Positions 5,828 through 8,909 of a stretch of DNA of 8,909 nt are shown piece after piece. The translations under genes and the position numbers were made by a program. This DNA comes from Oligoflexus sp. (GTDB taxonomy: Bacteria > Bdellovibrionota_B > Oligoflexia > Oligoflexales > Oligoflexaceae): assembly GCA_030151925.1 (NCBI GenBank), contig JASLCY010000602.1, positions 1-8,909 on the forward strand, in the 5' to 3' direction. The notes under the pieces were generated by a model. It did no database searches. It was not told the DNA's origin and worked only from the letters and a program-made list of their open reading frames with translations. Within the stretch, counting starts at the first letter, position 1; each line of letters opens with the position of its first letter.

Positions 5828-7285
5828 GTGGATGCCCTGAAACTACAACCATTCAACAACGAAGCCATGAACAATACCGCAAGCAACACGTTGACCCTGC
5901 TCGAAGAACGCCGCGAATCCAAGCGCATCACCTTCTATCGGGGTGAATTCCCGGACGCGGTGATCGAGTTCGGCCACAAGACCTACAAAGCCGACGTCTA
6001 CGACCTGTCGACCAACGGCATCGGCGTATTGCCGCGCGAAGAGATCCAGGGCCTCGACACGCCCGGCACTCGCGTGACGATCCAGTTCGGCACCAGCAAG
6101 AAGATCGAAGCGACCTTGCAAAAGGCCACGCAGGTGAAGTTCTCGGGCTCGCTCCGCATCAAGCTCGGCTTCCAGCTCAGCGGCGAGCACTTCGATCCGG
6201 CCAAGAACCTCGAGAAGTTCGAATGCCAATCCAGTATGCCCATGGCCTACTGCGACGACCCCGTAGCGTTCAACCGCACCATGGTCTTCAACGTCACGTA
6301 CTTCACGTCGGCGACGATGGGCCTCGTGACGAAGGACGAGGATTCCGGCCTCTACGTGGGCTTCTGCCTCGACCTCAAACTCATGATGCCCGTGCGCGGC
6401 GAATTCGCCCTGATCGGCGAAGTGGTGAGCATCGTCCGCCGCAACGATTCGGTGCTGGTGCACTGCGTCCTCGTCAACGCCTCGGGACAGCTGCAGAACG
6501 CGATCTCCGAATTCCTGCTCATGACCACCAAAGGCCTTACCGTGAAGAAGCTCAGGACCAGCGGCTTCAAGGTGAACGCGATCGAGAAGGCCTATCTCTT
6601 CCGCTACGCGAACACGCCCGCCCAGATGGATGCGATCCTGCGCCTTCGCCTTAAGGCGGCGCAGAAGGAAGGCCGCTGGGTCGGCGAAACCGATCACGAG
6701 AAGCTGCGGGACAACTGGGACAGGCACGCTCGCCAGATCATCTGCGAGGTGAACGGCGAGATCGTGTGCGCGGCCCGCATCGTCTACAACAGCGGCCTAA
6801 AAGAGCGCTCGGAGCATGTGAGCTATAACGTGGACATCCCGCAGTGGCTTTGGGAAGCGGGTTTCGTCGAGGCCTCGCGCGTCTGCACGGACCCTGATTT
6901 CCGCGGCTCGGACATGTTCTTCCTCACCATCCAGCACCTGAGCAAGATCGTGACGCAATCGGGCTACGGCTACCTGCTGCTCAACTGCGAGGACAGCCTC
7001 GTGCCGGTCTATAAAAAGACGGTCGGCGTCTTCGACCTCAAGCAGAGGTTCCACACCGCGTTCATGAAGGAGAAGGCCCTCAACCTCCTGTACTGCGACG
7101 CGCGCTGGCTCCAGCTCGGCATGAACTTCTCGCCTTCGAGCTGGATCCTGAACGTACCGGTCGGCATGTATTTGCTCTCGACGGGCAAACTCGAGCTGAA
7201 ATGGTGGGAAAAGCCTCTGCTCCCCATCTTCAACCTCGCCTACAAGCTCGTCTCTTCCTTCTATACTCTAAGCCGGAAAAAGTGA
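5828..7285 (+). CDS. PilZ - PilZ-like - GNAT protein: probable c-di-GMP-responsive N-acyltransferase (LuxI/FeeM-like)
   Basis: A cytoplasmic protein of 485 residues in three parts. (1) Residues about 25-120 are a PilZ domain with both c-di-GMP-binding motifs: RxxxR (R29-R33 in ERRESKR) and DxSxxG (D59-G64, DLSTNG). (2) Residues about 148-235 look like a second, degenerate PilZ-type barrel (YFTSATMGLV, GEVVSIVRRNDSVLVHCVLV) without an RxxxR motif. (3) Residues about 252-430 are GNAT-type and recall acyl-homoserine-lactone and N-acyl amino acid synthases: LRLRLKAAQKEG, then D-x-x-W-D-x-H at 295-300 (DNWDRH), GEIVCAARIVY, and an E-x-S-R motif (EASRV, 348-352) followed by DFRG. Such enzymes move an acyl group from acyl-ACP or acyl-CoA to an amine. 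The C-terminal tail (about 459-485) is hydrophobic and ends RKK, perhaps touching the membrane. It starts 3 bases after the SDR stop. A GTG start is chosen for its better ribosome binding site; ATG at 5867 is possible and loses nothing of the PilZ domain. PilZ call firm, GNAT subfamily likely. Confidence 0.85.
   Translation: MDALKLQPFNNEAMNNTASNTLTLLEERRESKRITFYRGEFPDAVIEFGHKTYKADVYDLSTNGIGVLPREEIQGLDTPGTRVTIQFGTSKKIEATLQKATQVKFSGSLRIKLGFQLSGEHFDPAKNLEKFECQSSMPMAYCDDPVAFNRTMVFNVTYFTSATMGLVTKDEDSGLYVGFCLDLKLMMPVRGEFALIGEVVSIVRRNDSVLVHCVLVNASGQLQNAISEFLLMTTKGLTVKKLRTSGFKVNAIEKAYLFRYANTPAQMDAILRLRLKAAQKEGRWVGETDHEKLRDNWDRHARQIICEVNGEIVCAARIVYNSGLKERSEHVSYNVDIPQWLWEAGFVEASRVCTDPDFRGSDMFFLTIQHLSKIVTQSGYGYLLLNCEDSLVPVYKKTVGVFDLKQRFHTAFMKEKALNLLYCDARWLQLGMNFSPSSWILNVPVGMYLLSTGKLELKWWEKPLLPIFNLAYKLVSSFYTLSRKK
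7262..7267 (+). promoter_or_regulatory. Possible -10 element (TATACT) for the downstream gene
   Basis: TATACT matches a sigma70 -10 in five of six positions and lies at the very end of the acyltransferase gene. A 17-base spacer would put the -35 at 7239-7244 (CCTACA), a poor match in three of six positions. Transcripts from here would have to cross the terminator hairpin before reaching the next gene. A similar ATACTCT repeats 22 bases further on (7263 and 7285). Confidence 0.2.
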
Positions 7286-7293
7286 TACTCTGG

Positions 7294-7322
7294 GCCCCGA
7301 AGATCCGCCTTCGGGGCTTTTT
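7294..7322 (+). terminator. Intrinsic (rho-independent) terminator of the operon
   Basis: GCCCCGAAG (7294-7302) and CTTCGGGGC (7309-7317) form a perfect 9-bp GC-rich stem around the loop ATCCGC, followed directly by five Ts (7318-7322). It begins 9 bases after the acyltransferase stop codon. This is a textbook terminator and marks the 3' boundary of the three-gene operon. Because the next gene's ribosome binding site starts 4 bases after the T-run, the hairpin may also act as a leader or attenuator for that gene. Confidence 0.93.
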
Positions 7323-7325
7323 CAC

Positions 7326-7330
7326 AGGAG
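7326..7330 (+). promoter_or_regulatory. Ribosome binding site supporting the GTG start at 7337
   Basis: AGGAG lies 6 bases before GTG 7337. The first in-frame ATG is codon 158, far inside the protein, so the GTG start is strongly favoured. Confidence 0.8.
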
Positions 7331-7336
7331 TATCGC

Positions 7337-8299
7337 GTGCGTTCCCTCAGCAAAATCGCTATCGCCATTCTTTTGGCCCTGGTTGCGGCGTTCGGCGTCC
7401 GTTTCTATCGGAACCACGTCTCCTCGAATCCCACGACGGACGATATCAACGAGGCTTTGGAAAAACAGCAGGAGTCGACGGACGTCCACGATTCGGAGCA
7501 TAGGCTCGCGCCGCTCCCGCCCGCTTCTGCGCCCCCACCCGCTCCCGAAGCCCCGACTACGGCCGCGGCGGTGCAGACCGCTTCGAATGCATACGGCTCC
7601 AAACTCGACGAGGCGAAAAAGAAGGTCGAAGATCGGCTGGAGGGGCTGCTGCAAGAGCTGTCCATACCGAACCGGCAGAAGTTGAAGTGCGAAGGCGCCC
7701 GCTGCGCGTTTAAAATCCAGATCGATCCCGCGAATGAACAGGCCAAACAAGAGCTGGTGCAGAAAGCAGGCGCCGTTATCGGTGACATCGCGACCGAATA
7801 CGGCAAGATGGTGAAGTCGGGCGACAGCCATTCCTCGCAGCCCGATACGGTGGACTTTAAGATCGAGTTCTACGATAGCGACGCGGAGGCGGATGCCACG
7901 CATCGCGATCAGAAAGAAGGCCAGAACGCGACGCAAAGCCTCTTCACCCCCGAAGGGCTCTCGACCTATAAAGACTCGACCGGCGATAAGATCGAAGGGC
8001 AGGATGGGGACAAGCTCGGCAGCGTGGCTGGCTATATCTTCGATGAGGGGAAAAAGCAGGGCCGGCTCGTGAAAGCCGACCATGTGCGCATCCAATGCCC
8101 GAAGCCCGCTCACTGTCGCCTCGAACTCGCTTTTCCAGCCGACGCGACGCCTGATCTCGCGAATGCCGATACCTGGGCCTATAAAAGCCTGCTCACTCAG
8201 GGCGCACCGGCTCTCGGCGTCAACGCTCAGGTGACGGCGGTGAACCCCAAACTCCAGGACGGCATCACGTTCCTGAATATAGCGGCCTCGTCTCGATAG
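7337..8299 (+). CDS. Membrane-anchored periplasmic protein of unknown function with two Cys-pair motifs
   Basis: A 320-residue protein not recognised as a known family. Residues about 6-23 are one hydrophobic segment after a short basic start (MRSLSK), an uncleaved anchor or signal, so the rest is predicted to be periplasmic. Residues about 57-76 are a Pro/Ala-rich linker (PLPPASAPPPAPEAP). A charged, probably helical stretch follows (KLDEAKKKVEDRLEGLLQEL, 89-108). Two similar short motifs then occur about 136 residues apart: LKCEGARCAFKIQI (C118, C123) and IQCPKPAHCRLELAF (C254, C260). Each is a Cys pair spaced four or five residues and followed by an alternating hydrophobic strand, which suggests two related small domains, each with a disulfide. 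It starts with GTG just behind the operon terminator and faces a convergent transporter gene. Its relation to the operon is open. Confidence 0.8.
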   Translation: MRSLSKIAIAILLALVAAFGVRFYRNHVSSNPTTDDINEALEKQQESTDVHDSEHRLAPLPPASAPPPAPEAPTTAAAVQTASNAYGSKLDEAKKKVEDRLEGLLQELSIPNRQKLKCEGARCAFKIQIDPANEQAKQELVQKAGAVIGDIATEYGKMVKSGDSHSSQPDTVDFKIEFYDSDAEADATHRDQKEGQNATQSLFTPEGLSTYKDSTGDKIEGQDGDKLGSVAGYIFDEGKKQGRLVKADHVRIQCPKPAHCRLELAFPADATPDLANADTWAYKSLLTQGAPALGVNAQVTAVNPKLQDGITFLNIAASSR

Positions 8300-8325
8300 G
8301 CCCTTCGTCCCGGAGTCCGACTCGC

Positions 8326-8909
8326 CTAAACCGCGATCCAGTTCTGCAGGATGGCGAAGAGGGAAAGGCTGGCGGCTAAGAGCCAGAGAACCACGCCCTG
8401 AATAAGAGGGCGTGGCCCCATGCTTTTCAGAGCGGCCTTGTTGAGGTTGCTGCCGATGACGAACAGCGTGAGCACGAGCAGGCGTTTGGCGACTTCACTC
8501 ACCCCCAGGCAGATGGCGTGCAGCGAGGGCAGCCAGGTATAGACCGCGGCGGCCAGCAGAAAGCCGAGTATGAACCAGGGATATTTCCGCGGCGCCTGCG
8601 TTCCGCCCGTCTCGGCCTCTTGCCAGAACTTCGCGGCATAAGCTCCGACGGCGAGAGTCACCGGCACGATCCAGAGGGCCCGCGCGAGTTTCACCGTCGT
8701 GCCGATGGCCAACGCATCCGAGCCGTAGGCCAGCGAAGCTCCGACCACCGAACTCGTGTCGTGGATCGCCAGGGCCGCCCAGAGTCCGAACTGCGCCTCC
8801 GTCATATGAAAGAAATGCCCGAGCGGCGGAAAGAGGAAGAGCGCGATCGAGTTGAGCAGGAAGACGATCGCCAGGGCCACCGAGATATCCGCGGCCTTGG
8901 CCCGAATCA
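8326..8909 (-). CDS. YeiH/UPF0324 family putative sulfate exporter, C-terminal part (cut by right edge)
   Basis: The minus-strand frame is open from the right edge to the stop at 8326-8328 and gives about 193 residues, roughly the C-terminal 55-60% of a family member (usual length about 340). The entry sequence IRAKAADISVALAIVFLLNSIALFLFPPLG matches the region of E. coli YeiH that reads KAEASKVTVAVATVVIF and then FLYP. It is followed by the family's signature-like FGLWAALAIHDTSSVVGAS (HEVAQVV in YeiH) and by VKLARALWIVPV. About five further hydrophobic segments follow, as expected for an inner-membrane multi-pass carrier. The GTG at 8878-8880 is an internal Val codon, not the start; the true start lies beyond the window. 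Transport of sulfate or a related anion is a family-level prediction with thin experimental support. It converges on the 7337 gene with a 26-base gap. Confidence 0.9.
   Translation of the reverse strand, partial: IRAKAADISVALAIVFLLNSIALFLFPPLGHFFHMTEAQFGLWAALAIHDTSSVVGASLAYGSDALAIGTTVKLARALWIVPVTLAVGAYAAKFWQEAETGGTQAPRKYPWFILGFLLAAAVYTWLPSLHAICLGVSEVAKRLLVLTLFVIGSNLNKAALKSMGPRPLIQGVVLWLLAASLSLFAILQNWIAV

Noticed and set aside
5041..5946. 301-codon plus-strand frame over the SDR and the next start
   Set aside because: Its product is Arg/Pro/Gly-rich with no recognisable domain, and it overlaps the SDR with all its catalytic motifs. It is an out-of-frame shadow.
5843..6727. Antisense frame of 294 codons opposite the PilZ-acyltransferase gene
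   Set aside because: It is a shadow of codon bias; the opposite strand encodes conserved PilZ motifs.
7322..8113. Antisense frame of 263 codons opposite the Cys-pair protein
   Set aside because: The plus-strand frame has a good ribosome binding site, an N-terminal anchor and a Pro-rich linker. The minus-strand product has no domain I recognise, and its frame runs across the terminator hairpin.
8300..8325. GAGTC-C-GACTC inverted repeat between the convergent genes
   Set aside because: A 1-base loop cannot form a hairpin and there is no T-tract on either strand, so it is not supported as a bidirectional terminator.

Overview
The window comes from a Gram-negative bacterium with moderately high GC. 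The evidence is Sec signal peptides, a 7TMR-DISM sensor, a PilZ protein and purine-rich Shine-Dalgarno sites. The domain mix and codon style would fit Bdellovibrionota/Oligoflexia or another former deltaproteobacterial group, but that is a guess from style; no ribosomal or marker gene is present. No RNA gene, CRISPR array, insertion sequence or phage gene was seen.

Layout, left to right. (1) The 5' end of a leftward gene for a membrane protein, probably a sensor, cut by the left edge. (2) A divergently placed gene, 345-2645, for a secreted protein of 766 residues that looks like a glycoside hydrolase with a TIM barrel. (3) A 219-base intergenic region holding two small hairpins, a 20-bp near-palindrome and repeated AATTCC elements. 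(4) A tight three-gene operon, 2865-7285: a 7TMR-DISM receptor fused to a class III adenylate cyclase, a short-chain dehydrogenase/reductase, and a PilZ + PilZ-like + GNAT (LuxI/FeeM-like N-acyltransferase) protein. The first two genes overlap by one base, the second and third are 3 bases apart, and the operon ends in a strong intrinsic terminator at 7294-7322. (5) A GTG-started gene, 7337-8299, for a membrane-anchored periplasmic protein of unknown function; its ribosome binding site starts 4 bases after the terminator T-run. (6) A convergent, partial gene for a YeiH/UPF0324 family transporter at the right edge.

The most interesting unit is the operon. A cAMP-producing receptor is cotranscribed with a probable c-di-GMP-binding acyltransferase and a reductase. 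The acyltransferase belongs, by its residue pattern, to the superfamily that makes acyl-homoserine lactones and N-acyl amino acids. The inferred picture is a module that senses an envelope signal and couples two nucleotide second messengers to production, and perhaps reduction, of an N-acyl lipid or signal. The domain calls for the cyclase, the reductase and the first PilZ domain are firm. The GNAT subfamily and the pathway idea are inference.
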